Assembly (NCBI GenBank): GCA_000499405.2
Contig: HG738137.1
Span: 10,890,621-10,954,620, forward strand
Direction: 5' to 3'
DNA length: 64,000 bases
DNA from: Onchocerca volvulus
Lineage: Eukaryota; Nematoda; Chromadorea; Rhabditida; Onchocercidae
Below the pieces are notes generated by a model that made no database searches, was not told the origin of the DNA, and saw only the letters and a program-made list of their open reading frames with translations. This document shows positions 11,086 through 23,400 of this stretch, piece after piece; within the stretch, counting starts at the first letter, position 1, and every line of letters starts with the position of its first letter. A program made the translations under genes and the position numbers.

Positions 11086-12367
11086 TTAGAAAATATGCTT
11101 CCTAATTTTCTTTCTGAATCGAACTTTCTGTTTTTCCTTACTAGTTTTATTGATATTCTCGTCGTCTTCATTTTCTTCATCTTCTATTGCAAGATCAATA
11201 CTAGATTTTCTAAGCGTTAGAAAATCATGACTTTTACACTGCCAGTAATAACATTTCTGAACTGTTGGAGTTTTTTCCACACAATTCTGGACCAATTTAC
11301 TAGAATTTAAAATTGCAATTATAATTTATGATAATTATCTAGATTATCAATTATCATAATCTCTATGATAACTGCCTGATTATAATTTGGGAAGAATTTG
11401 CAACATATTACTGCATAATTCATGCAAAATTTTTCGGTTTAATATTATCAACAAAAAGCTATTTGAAAAATCATTCATAAATGAAAATGAAAACGTAAAT
11501 TCATTACTTAAAGCAACTGTCTTGCAACATATCAGTCATAGAGTTATAAATGCAACCATATAAATATAAACGTAGAATTTTAATCATATTCATCGTATTT
11601 TCCTGAAAAAAACAATGATTCCTCGTATCATCTTGAAATGTCGATATATCCCATAAAATCTTTTACTGTAAATTTTCATACCGATTTATTGTGTTTTAAT
11701 TGATCATTTTGGATGCATTTACGAAAAGTGAGGAATCTTTCATGAGGGGTATTACCCGGTTGCTGTTTCATCTGGAAAAATGTCGTTAAGACTTGATTTC
11801 GAAATTTATTCGCATACTTTTCGTGCTGCATTTTCACTATATTTCTGTTCCAATTTATTATACTTATTTGTTGGTCTTGTTAATTGGAACTGGACACAAT
11901 TCCTAACAAAAAAAAAAAAAAAAGAAAAAAAACGTCTCATTTTTCCAAGAAGAATAAATAAACTTAGAACAGTTCCAATTCAGAATTGGTTAGATATTCA
12001 GAAAAAGAAAAAAAAAATAGATGTATAATTATCGCACTCATGTCAACTGGCAATACTGATATCAATAGATATTTTAAAACCCTATCAAGAACTAACAGAA
12101 AGTACCAGTATAAACTGATTCTTGAAATTCAATAAAAATTTTGGTAATAAAAAAATCTGTATAATTTACACTATATGCTAAACATGGTATAATTGAATAT
12201 GTATAGTTTCCACAGAAATGATTCATGTTATCAGGATTTATCAATTTGATATCCGAAAAAGCACGAGTGACAATAGTGCATTGTTTTAGTAAACCATAGC
12301 ATTGCCATGACTCCACATGAATAGGATGAGTAAATAAAATACTAAATGTTAAAAAAAAAGGCCACAT
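11086..12367 (-). CDS. Secreted cysteine-rich protein, 5 exons, about 240 aa, family uncertain
   Basis: Five in-phase exons: 12367-12116, 11889-11818, 11771-11682, 11602-11508, 11299-11086. The start is chosen because MWPFFLTFSILFTHPIHVES reads as a signal peptide followed at once by Trp-Gln-Cys. The mature part has about 10 Cys. Four are in exon 1 (QC, QC, FCGNYTY, IPCL), one in exon 3 (FRKCI), two in exon 4 and three in exon 5 (NC, KCYYWQCK). There are possible N-glycosylation sites (NYT twice). The tail is acidic (EDEENEDDEN), then basic (VRFRKKIRK). The C...FCG.Y....PC spacing faintly recalls the nematode DUF19/T20D4.11-like extracellular family; that is a guess. The exon 1/2 junction is least certain: exon 1 could end at 12170 with a GTAAAT donor, and a TTAG at 11903 competes as exon 2 acceptor. 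Two AATAAA signals follow the stop. Confidence 0.62.
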
Positions 12368-14448
12368 GGGAAATATAAAAAATGAAAATGATTATTTTGA
12401 AATGAATTAACCGCTTTTATATCTTCACAATTAAAACTTGCATTAATCACCAAAAGATTCAGACACTATCGATAATTTTGTCTTTATTGATTTCTCGTTT
12501 TTTTTTTTTTTTTTGGAAATACATGCGAAAAAATCAATGGTACATACATACAAACTTTTAATGCACAAAAATACAAGGTGACCAACAATATGAAAGCGAA
12601 ATGTTCAATTATTTGCATCATTCGAAAGAATAAAGAGAAAAAGGAAGACGAGAAGAAAGCACAAGTTATAAGACAATCATAATTTTCATCGAATTTCGGA
12701 TGAATTTTTTTTTCTTTATAAAGCATTTTCAATCAATCCAGAGAAATTTCATACATAAGAGAAACTATTCCAGAGAACTTTATAAATATTTTATAAATCT
12801 ACAAATTTGTCAAATCTCTTAAATTTGCAAACATCTGGAAAAAAAAATAAATAAAACTGTGAAGAAACATATATGTGAAATAACATGTTAAATATTATGT
12901 AATAAATTTGAAATTTCAATCATCAACACATTAACAAAACATAAAATCAATAGCTCAACATTTCAAACAATTTATTACGCTTACATGCGTGCTTTTTTTT
13001 TTTTTTAAAATTTTACTGCAATAAATGAATAACAGATCCAAATCTGTAGAGGTCATAAACTTAGGAATTGCAATTCAATAATTCTGTATAGCAAATTTCG
13101 AAAAGCTTAGGAAAGATAACTATGAACAGCTAGGGAAAAATTACCGTTTTGCTTATCTTTTCATATATGAAAAAAAAAACTATATTTTAAAAATATTTTA
13201 GAGAAGTAAAAGAAAGCAATTAAAAAACGGGAATCTAAAAATTTGGAAAATTGTAAGCATTCAACCAAATAAGGCAGCAAAATCTGATTGTTGACCAGTC
13301 AATAAACCTAAGCGAGATTTAGCGAAAATTAGTCAAATGCTTAGGAGTAGAAAGAATATGATGAAATATTACTTAAGAGAAAAAAAAAAAGTGAAAACAA
13401 CATGGCAGACAATGTTTCAAATATGCTAAATTCTAGGCAAGAAATAGGAGAAATCAATTAATTCTTTTTCATTTATTTGCACAATTCTTGAATCAGTTGA
13501 AAAATTTGGCATCGAATAAATTTCCATTGTCTACTGGCTTTTACTGTTTAATACATCATTAGTTTTTGATCTTGATGCAAACCAAATAACAAAACTGAAC
13601 AAAAAGTGCTGTTCTCCAAAAGTGAAAAAGACGGAATAAGAAACAAATATGGACACTTTCCATATCTCTGTATTCTTTTCAAATTTGAATTTAGCACTTA
13701 GTTTTCAGAAGATTTTGATTTAGAAATTAATAGGAAACACAGAAATTATTTCTAATTAATCTGAATTCCAGAATCAGTACGAGGCTAGTTAGTAACATAT
13801 CTTGATAATGAAATATTTCAATTTAATTTGATAATGTGCAAATAACAACAACAAATCTCAATAAAAAGGTTATTTATGTGTATCAAAAGAAGCGATTCAT
13901 ATTTTCATGAATCCTAGTAGTAAATTGTAAAAAATGAAAAAAAAAAAAAAAAAACACGAAGGCGCAATTTTGTGCCTTCATTTGAACATAGCATCAATAA
14001 GTAACAAAGAGAATTTGACAACTTTTTAGATGACATCCAAAACAAGAATTTATCTGCAATGAAAAAGGGGGATGATAGTAAAGCTATTATAAAAAAGATA
14101 CAGAGCTATCTTAAATTGCTTCCAGCCTTCATGGACACAACTACGGTTTCTTGATTATAATTCTAGTATTTACCCTACCATCCACTATCTAATTGCATTA
14201 AATCAACTTGTCGATGCTCAGAATTATTTCAGTAATCCAGCATTATATAAATTGAATCATGACAAAGCTAAAATAAAAAGCGACCATTCATCAAGTGCTG
14301 CTATACATCTGGATTAATAGTATTCATTTAATAAAACACACCGAGAACTGAGATCGTCATCGACCAGCTTGCTGAGGAATTTTTGAAAAATTATTGATAA
14401 GCTGAAGATAGCTGTTACATCATAACCAACCGGACAACATACTATTAA
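12368..14448. other. Intergenic DNA between the secreted-protein gene and the 3' end of unc-40
   Basis: Low-complexity AT-rich DNA that includes the unc-40 3' UTR. The only suggestive frame is a hydrophobic minus-strand stretch near 12540-12640. It resembles a signal peptide but has no compatible downstream exon. No RNA gene or repeat family seen. Confidence 0.45.
14327..14332 (-). terminator. Candidate variant polyadenylation signal of unc-40
   Basis: Minus-strand ATTAAA, about 120 bases beyond the UNC-40 stop at 14449. No canonical AATAAA was seen nearer. Confidence 0.28.
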
Positions 14449-17400
14449 TTAGGTAGCTGCACTGAACTCATGTTGAAGCGCTTGCAGATCATCGATCATT
14501 GTATCCAGATTTTCCATCTGGGCATTCAGTTCCTCTGTAGAAGCTGAAGCCTGAAATATGAAAATGCTGTAAAAAAAAAAAGTAGGATGTTTCTAAACTT
14601 AAACTTCCTCAGGATTTAATCAATGGGACCGAAAAAAAAAAAGTAGGATGTTTCTAAACTTAAACTTCCTCAGGATTTAATCAATGGGACCGAAATCGCT
14701 TAGAAGCAATACTACTGCATCTCAAGATACAAAAATCAAACAAATATTCACTAAATACAGATCAGATCATCAAATCACAATTTTACAGTTTTGGTAAAAA
14801 ACAAACAAAGAAGAAACCTGCAATGGTTGCGATTCAATAACATTTTCAAGTTGTAGTGTAGCTTTTTCCGGCACCGGACAAGATGCATACGGTGCATAAA
14901 TATTATTGACATTAACACGTGGTTGTGCAGCTGCACGTCCCACAGGAACATGAGACGATTTCTGACCAATAACAACGCCAGCAGGTTTTCCGTTTCTAGT
15001 ATTCGGCGATGCAATAACTAGAGGTCTAACGACATGTGCCATTCGTTCACCTGACCCTGGTGTAATGTTCATTTACAGAAGTACTTTTGATGTTCAAATA
15101 AATATAAGTAAAGCCAAAATATCAATTATGAAACGGGGATTAAGTAATAATTAATGAAGATCTAAAGAAACCATAATGTGTTCGCAACAAATACATAAAT
15201 AATCAAAACCAATTAATCTAATTTTCGCTTTCTCCTTTATATAAAAGTTAATATACCTGATGTGGGAGTGATTGGTGGTGGAGCCCCAGCAAGTTGTGTA
15301 AATGATTTCAACGGATTTGAATTGACGGAATTTCTGCGTAACGTCTTATAACCATCGGTGCAGACCAACTGAGCGGGTGGAGCAACAGGTGGTCCTTGAT
15401 TTGGTAACTGGGGTGGAGGTGGAGTCGATATGTGAAGCGCTTGGGAAGAACTGTATGTCGAGCTATGGTCCGAAAAATCGATTTTTGCTACCTAGAGAAA
15501 ATAAATTTTCCAGAATTTTTATCATTTGAATTAAAATTAATATTTGCTCCACATCAAATTTGATTGGATAATATACTATGAAACTTTTTAATTTAATTAC
15601 ACCAGTCTTGTACAATACAACACTGATAACAAGATAATATAGTCATTTTTAAATTATTCATTACTTCATTAGTTTTATGTTACAAAGATTTCTGTCAATT
15701 TGATTTGATTTCATTCCAGATGTCTTCAGATTTCATGAGATATTTGATTTTTTGAATTTTTACAGATTTCCCTAGGCAAAAATGTATGAATTTTAATATC
15801 TGTATAAATTCAAACTCAAACGACTCCTAATTGTTATTGTTGATTCTTTTTATTTAAAATATTGTTTTCCTTAAAACGAACAAAATCAAAATGTAAGCAG
15901 GTAGATTTATAACTGCTTAATTTTCAACAACAACAAAAAAACCTGATGTCGGCCTGTATTTGTGTAAACAATTTGAGGAGTTCTTTGTCGTCCTTCAAGA
16001 CTAGTGGATGATTGATGATAACTTCGTGATAAAGTACCATTACCTGAATTTAGTACTTACTTAAATGTTAAATGTTGGGAAGAAGTGTGAGAAATTCAAA
16101 AGCGAACTATCAATTACCAAAATTCATACTGCTCATGAAAAAGTGTGATAAGCTGATGAAAAGTGATTAGAAATTAGGTTGGGAAGAGAATAACATAATT
16201 TCTAGGCATTTCTAAATACCCATACTATTCATCTAAAACAAGTGACATACGATTGCAAAATTCCTTTTTAGAGAGGTTTAAATATGGAATAGAATAGCAT
16301 AAGAGCTTGATACTTAGAAGGGAATTCAACAAAAACTTGGGAAATTCTTGAAAAGTTGAGTCAAGTCTAAAACTTCTCAACTTGCATTTAAAATTCAATT
16401 TCGTTCTATGAAAAATTCCAATTTCTTCCAGCATGAGCGCCTTAAGTATTAAAAACCTTGAATGTTAAAAAGAAACAAAGATTTTAGTACCATCTAAGTG
16501 AAATTTGCAAGTGTATCATGGCTTTCAACAAATTTTCAAAAGCTTTTAAATTGGAAAGAAATATGGAAGAGAAGTAACCTAGCTTTAAAAACTTGTAGCA
16601 CAAACTAGGTATTGACATCACAAACAGTATCAAACTGTTCCCCTCATAAAACAACGAATCGTATATAAAGACGAAATTAATGCAATGTGAATATTCAGAG
16701 TTTTAACAAGCAATACAGTAGCACTATTACCAATACAACCACACTTACAATCACCAATTACAGTGGCGGGCAGTGGATTCTGTGATATGACAGCATGAGT
16801 GGAAATCAATTCTGCTTTTCCTACAGGCCGCCGTCGTTGAATGATACCATCATGAACCGATTGAGTCATTCTCGATTCAACATACTCGGGATCGGTGAAC
16901 TGAGCTGAAATTCGGTCACCTTCCATGGGATACCTCATCGTGAAAAATGCATAATGCACCGAAAAATGCAAGTTATGAATTTTGTGCAACTTACATTGCA
17001 AAATTTTGCAAGTTATATGGTTTGCATGCAACTAATTGAAAAATATCATACTTGCACCGAGAAACACAACTACATTGAAAAAAAAAAAAACATCACAACG
17101 TAGTACTATATTGGCTTTAACTATCTCACAATCAAATCACAACATGCTAAAACGCTTGCTCCTCTAACTTGCAGTGAAATTACAACTCGCTGCAAACGCT
17201 TAACATTTTTGCAGGACTAAGACAAAATACATATGAATTACAAAAGATAGAAAAACTAACTGATGTATGTATGTCCTAAGTTTGTTGCAAAAGAAGCAAA
17301 AGAAGTAAAAAAACTAAAGTCATCTAAAAAGTAAAATGGAACAGTATTAATTAATAACGCTCAAAAAATCCTATCAATTAGCGTATTATTCGTTTATTTA

Positions 17401-20400
17401 TATTACTCAAAAAAGGAAATATCATTTGATAAATTATCTGAGAGATCACAAAGGTCTAAACATCTGAAAATGTATGCATGCATGAATCTTTGCATTTCAT
17501 AAATGCACATGAAGCAAAATGAAGCCAAAATGTACTGAAGGCACATAATTCTTTTTTTCTTTATAAATTTTCTGTGATAACAAACAAACAGTGCAAATCG
17601 AAAGCAAAATGAGATGTGGAGGAAAATCGAATTATGTAAAAGGAAAGCGAAGTAGCACCTTGAAGAGTAAGATATTGGGACTGTGGCGAATCGACCATTT
17701 GAATTACATCACCGCAGTGATTTAAATCATTTGATGGTACCGCAAGAGCTTCTTCAATCAGATTCTCTATAATGATGCACATTCCCGTTTCCAATTACAA
17801 ATATGCGAATTTTAAAGTATTCAATACAGAAAACTTCAAAACTGACACGACTTGCGACTGGAATGACTTAATAGTGCGTCAGAACAGGATGATGACAATG
17901 TTGCCATGTATTTTGATAGAATAGGAAGAAACACTACAATCTATTAGTTCCAATTCATAACAAACAGCAAAAAGCAAGAGGAAAAGTGAATAATTTTGTC
18001 ATGCGGTATTGTTTGGATATTGCGAGATCAACTTTATGTATTATATTACGATCTACTAAATCGTAAGGTAATAGATACTTTGGCTGAGATTTGCAACTGA
18101 AGGAAAGGGAAGAAGCAACCTACGTTGATATAATCCATTATGAACATCAAGAAAAAACAAAGGCAATTTTTTCCCATTCTTATCAAAACATATGGCGACA
18201 TTTGTGCCATCCATCTCTAATTTTACCGCCGAATTTACTTGCAGTTAGAACAGCGGACAAAATAAGCAAATAAGAAGCAAATACAATAAGGCAATGTAAA
18301 CTACTGATATCAAATAGCTGAAAGAGCAACAAACATTTCAAGTCAATCAAAATTAAGCCTAATTTGTAGTTCGAAAATTAATTTAAATTTGAAAATCGTG
18401 CAAAAAGTACCCGGCTCATGTATTTGGTGTCCTCCACTGTGATGATTAATCCATAAATCGGGCGGTCCTTTGCCATTTTTAAATTGTTTTTTTCCACGCA
18501 TATAGCCTGAAGCCGTTGATTTCTTGATATTCTTTGATCTAATATACCAAATCACAGCGATCAGCAATATTATTAACAGAATGAAGATTGCCACCATAAA
18601 TACTAAATAAGCTGGCGTCGAAAATAATACCAGATGAGGAGTTTCCAAATCAATATCCGTACTCTGAAATAAAAAAATTCCAAGATTTTTTTTGAATCTA
18701 GAGTGGTGAAAGAGCTACGATTAAAAGCCACAGAAAAAGATATGAGTTTCAACAAAACTAGCAACTATAATCTAAGGAATTCATAGTCAAAGTTGCATGA
18801 TAACTTTTCGAGAATAAAAACGTGAGTATCATCGGATAAAAAAAAATTTCCAATTTATTGCAATCTTAAAATGGTTATTCGCATAAATAAACTAAACGAT
18901 TTATGAAAAAGTGATTTCAAAGCAAACCTGGAATAACGGCGGTGGTGGTGCACCAGGAACAAACTGTAATATTGGAGACAATGGACCATATCCTTTGATA
19001 TTACGAGCTTGAACCTTGAAGAAATATGTTTGTCGTGGTAATAAATTAGTTAGCTTGATTGATAAATGGTCACCCTTTACTCCATCCAAAATCCAGTCCT
19101 TATCCGGTGCATCCGACCGATCTGCATAATACACCAAGTATTCTGAAACAAAAAATTTTTTCAAAATTTTAAACTAGAAAAATATCTTTAATACATGACT
19201 TCTTACGCACATCATTTTCGACTGACACAACTTCAAATTTTCGAAATAAACGTTAATTGTGGAAAACCTTATGACAAAAAACCAATTGCAAAACATTTCA
19301 ATACTCTGCCTAAAATTTAATCTAATAATTACTAAATAGACCATTAAAAACTCGCTCATTTGACGCATAAGTACTGAATTACTCAGCAAAAACTAAAATT
19401 TGCAAATAAGATATTTATATTATGGTAATAATTTAATACACAATGCTGACAAGTATATTTTAATAGTTCCTCAAAATAAACTCAAATTCATACCTTCAAT
19501 ATCACCATTAGCATACTTTGGCGGCTGCCAGTTCAGTATTAATGTTTGTGGATCGCCATCGATTGGCTGCATAATCGTTAGATCGCGTGGTGCACTCGAT
19601 GGTGGCGCTGGAGCTGTCGAATTTACTGCAGTCATCGACCACATGGATGACGATCTTCAAAAGAATTTTTTTCTCAACAAAACTTTTATCCTATTCGAAA
19701 CTTTTCCACATTATAAACAGCACCAATGCCAAAGAGAAACCTCAGTTACATTGTTTTACAACATGATTAATGGAAATAACCGAATTTCCTTCATGATTAG
19801 CATGACACACTCATCATTGGCTTCTCTGATGATTGCTACTGTGAGATAACAAACTGAACTTATGATGCAAAACTACCAGATAGCACTAATACCCATTGCA
19901 CCACTGTTCATTAGAGCGATAAAATTTTGGATTACCTCTTAAAATTTATTGTGATATTCATTAATTATTAACAATTTGTGTTCGCAGTCACTTCAGAATT
20001 TTTTTTTTTTATAATTCTCTTTATGGGATCGAAAACTATTCCATTACCCAGTGCAATCTTTTTTTCAATACCGATTTTTTTAAAAATAATGTTTCATTCC
20101 TATGAAATCCGACTAAAAAAAAACTTGTTATGCCAGTGTGGAACATGATATTTCGGACTTATAAGAACTGTTAGTAACAGCTAAAAATACAATATTCGAA
20201 TTATTACTACCAATAAAATACTTATTTGAGATAACGATTCAATTTCAGAAACAGTAAATGAATCCTGAGAATGAAAAGTATGCCATAAAAAGCAAATAAC
20301 CTTAATTAATGATATTTTAGATCTAAAGAAGTCATTGTTTAAACCAAATAGTGAATCTACTACTGCAACGCAGTAAATAACTAATCAAAACTGATATGAC

Positions 20401-23400
20401 TTCAGTAACGCTACTTTCCTAACAATCATATCAAGAAGACGAAATAGGGAAAAACCGGCGTGAAAATAATTAAAATTTTTTCAAATATATTTTTTTGATT
20501 AAAATATGTGAAATTTTTACTTTCCAGCATTAACTCGCACCGCAAATTCATATTGCGTATTAGGTCGTAAGCCTTCGATCACTACTTCCATTTCAGATGT
20601 ATTGATATAACGCCGTTGTCCACCATTCTCAATGCTAAATTAAAAGCAGCTATTATTCAACTGAACGGTAAAATGTGGACAACTTTTATTTTAACAAATA
20701 CTAAAAGATCTAATTACTTATTTCCTTTCAAGTCTCAGCACTACATAACTTTAAACTGAATCCAAAATTCATTAGGTATTAATTACAAAACCACCAATTT
20801 ATACATCGCAAAAGATGTGGGATAGAAAAAACACTATCACATATATATCCGAAAAGATAAAGCAAAAAAAAAGCTCGAAAAAAAAAATGCTTTAAAAATG
20901 ATTTCGAAAACTTGCTGTTAAAAAATCCACAAACCTGGAACTATATCGTACAGTGTACTGTCTTGAATAAGGTATATCCATTTCAGCATCAGTCCATGTT
21001 ACTCGGATCGATGATGAAGAGAGTGTCAATGCCCTAACACCAATAGGTGTTTCACTTCGCTCCGAATCTTTGCCATTTTGCTGTCCACCTGCGATAGACT
21101 TAGAATCTGGAGAAAGGGTTCGAACTGTTTCATAAATTGGAAAACCATTTCCTATCAAGTTGTATGCACGCAATGAAATTACGTAATCACGTCCTGGTCT
21201 CAAACCATTGATCGTATAGAGCCGTAAACTTGCTGGCACCTTTACTTGATCCACATCCGGGATATTGATTCCCCAACCAATCTAAAAAATTTGTATTCTA
21301 ATTCGCCATAGCATAAGTCAATTCAGATTATACTTGTAAGAGCTGGAATCTTGTTTATATTGTAAAATATGGGCATGATGAGATATTTAAGATTACTACT
21401 TTCAAATAACATTTTCTACTCATTGAGTTTCTATCTTATTGAACAAAAAATACCACAAAACAGATTCTTATTGAAATATCAATAATAAAAATGTGCGGCA
21501 AACAGAAACTTACTAAATAACCACGGATCATAACACTATCATCTCTGGGCGGCAGCCATGAAAGTTGAATTGAATCCACAGATGGCTGAACTTTAAGCGA
21601 GAGTGGTGGTCCAGCTACTTGTCCTTCATCTTTATCTTCCAATGGTGTATCAACATGAAACCAATCCGAATTTGGACCAGATCCATTCTTAAATATTATG
21701 CAGAAATCTTAGAAATCTTAGTAACCATCATTTTTTATTTTTAAATCAATCAATCATAAACGTATTTGAGACTGCAGATTATGAAAAATTTAAATTTATT
21801 TGCTTCAATTCTGGTGATTCTTCAGAAAATTTGGGAACAGAGAATGTAATGTATTCCTATCTTCGTCACTTGACAATTTCATTTATAACATTCAATAAAA
21901 AACCTGATTAACAGCAGCAACTCGAAGCATATACTGTGTACCAGGTTCAAGACCTGATATAGTGTATGAACTATTATTTCCATCGACCACTAAAGTATTG
22001 CCTTTCGTACCACGTAATTTTGTCTTGTATTTTATTCGATATCCCGTCAAAATACCGTTCCTATCTTCTATTGGTAATGGCATCCATTGTACATGGATGG
22101 AGGTAGTTGAAATTGCTTCAGCTCTGCAAAATTGTAAGAACATCATAATGTTCATTGTGATTTAAGAACGGTCTGGATATACTAAATAGTTTGCAAAAAA
22201 AAAGAGAATTATTTTGGTAAATGCACAGCCTGGAACTAAAAATGGACAAATATTTTAAAATAGCATATATACCTAACATCGCTAGGAGGCAATGACGGTA
22301 AATCGGACAATGTTCTTATAGTAATTGGTTCTGAGCTCAAACCAGCACCATTTACACCTTCCGCTTCAACTCGAATAATATACTCGACATATTTTTCCAT
22401 GCCATGAAGAGTGTAAGATGTTTTTTTTACCTGAAAATAAGATCCGTTACTGAATTTTCTTCCAATACCGAGAATAACTGACAAATCAAGAACTGAATTT
22501 TTGGATCATAAATGTTAAATTTTTCAAAAATAAAAAATAAAAAATTCAGAAAAAACAAACCACAATTTGTGTTTCCTTCTCATTCGGTTCATGATCCTTC
22601 CGAATATAGAACAATTTATATTGCACTGGCTCAGGTCCATTACCACCTGGCGGTTCCCAGAGTACTTCAACAGTTTCCGGACTCAAAGCTATGCCATGTA
22701 AATTTTTCACTTTACCAGGAACTGCCTACAAATTTTCAATTTCCTTACTTTATTTGAGAATTATGATACATTACACTCAAAACTTTTCCGTACTTCAAAA
22801 AAAAAAAAGCTTTGCGCTAATATAATATAAGTTTACTTACTATATATATTTATATACTTATAATGATAACTAAAGAATCTAATTTCATTTACAGGATACT
22901 TGTTTCTCTTTGCTAAAGTTAGTAATTCAATAAATAAGAAACCTTTTCCTCCGTCGTCGTAACAAAAATACGTGTACTTGACTTTCCCATACCAGCTTCA
23001 TTTTCGGCAACTAATCGGAAAACGTACGTAGTATTTGGTTGCAGCGGAGTTACCGTGAACGATGTCGCTGATGAGTTCAGCATTCGTTCCCTGAATTTAT
23101 TCCTTTAGTATACGTATATAATGCGAAACGCTGAGTTTGCACAAGTAAGGCACTATAGGAAGGATTCAGTAATTTCAACACAAAACAGAAACGATTTCAA
23201 TAGCGATTCAATTTCTAAAACCAAAGAAAAAAATCTTCGTTATTTTCTAAAACTTTCCCAGTTCATATAAAAATTATGTTACTGATTAAAAACAAGTAAT
23301 AACCTTGAAGAATCCTGTTCCTTGTAAAAAATATGATATGCTAAAACAGCACCATGCCGCTGCACAGGAGGGTCCCAAGTTAATACCACAAAACGACTTC

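Noticed and set aside
12484..12732. Minus-strand frame with a signal-peptide-like stretch
   Set aside because: It ends in poly-Lys from a homopolymer, and its possible donor has no in-phase downstream acceptor before the secreted cysteine-rich gene. Likely chance hydrophobicity in T-rich DNA.
19760..19843. Possible extra unc-40 exon after a CTCACAG acceptor
   Set aside because: In the phase left by exon 19 it reaches a stop after eight codons. Exon 20 at 19654 continues the FN3 fold properly.
19400..19849. A 149-codon plus-strand open frame
   Set aside because: It overlaps unc-40 exon 20 (19654-19494) in antisense. Its length is explained by the coding sequence on the other strand.
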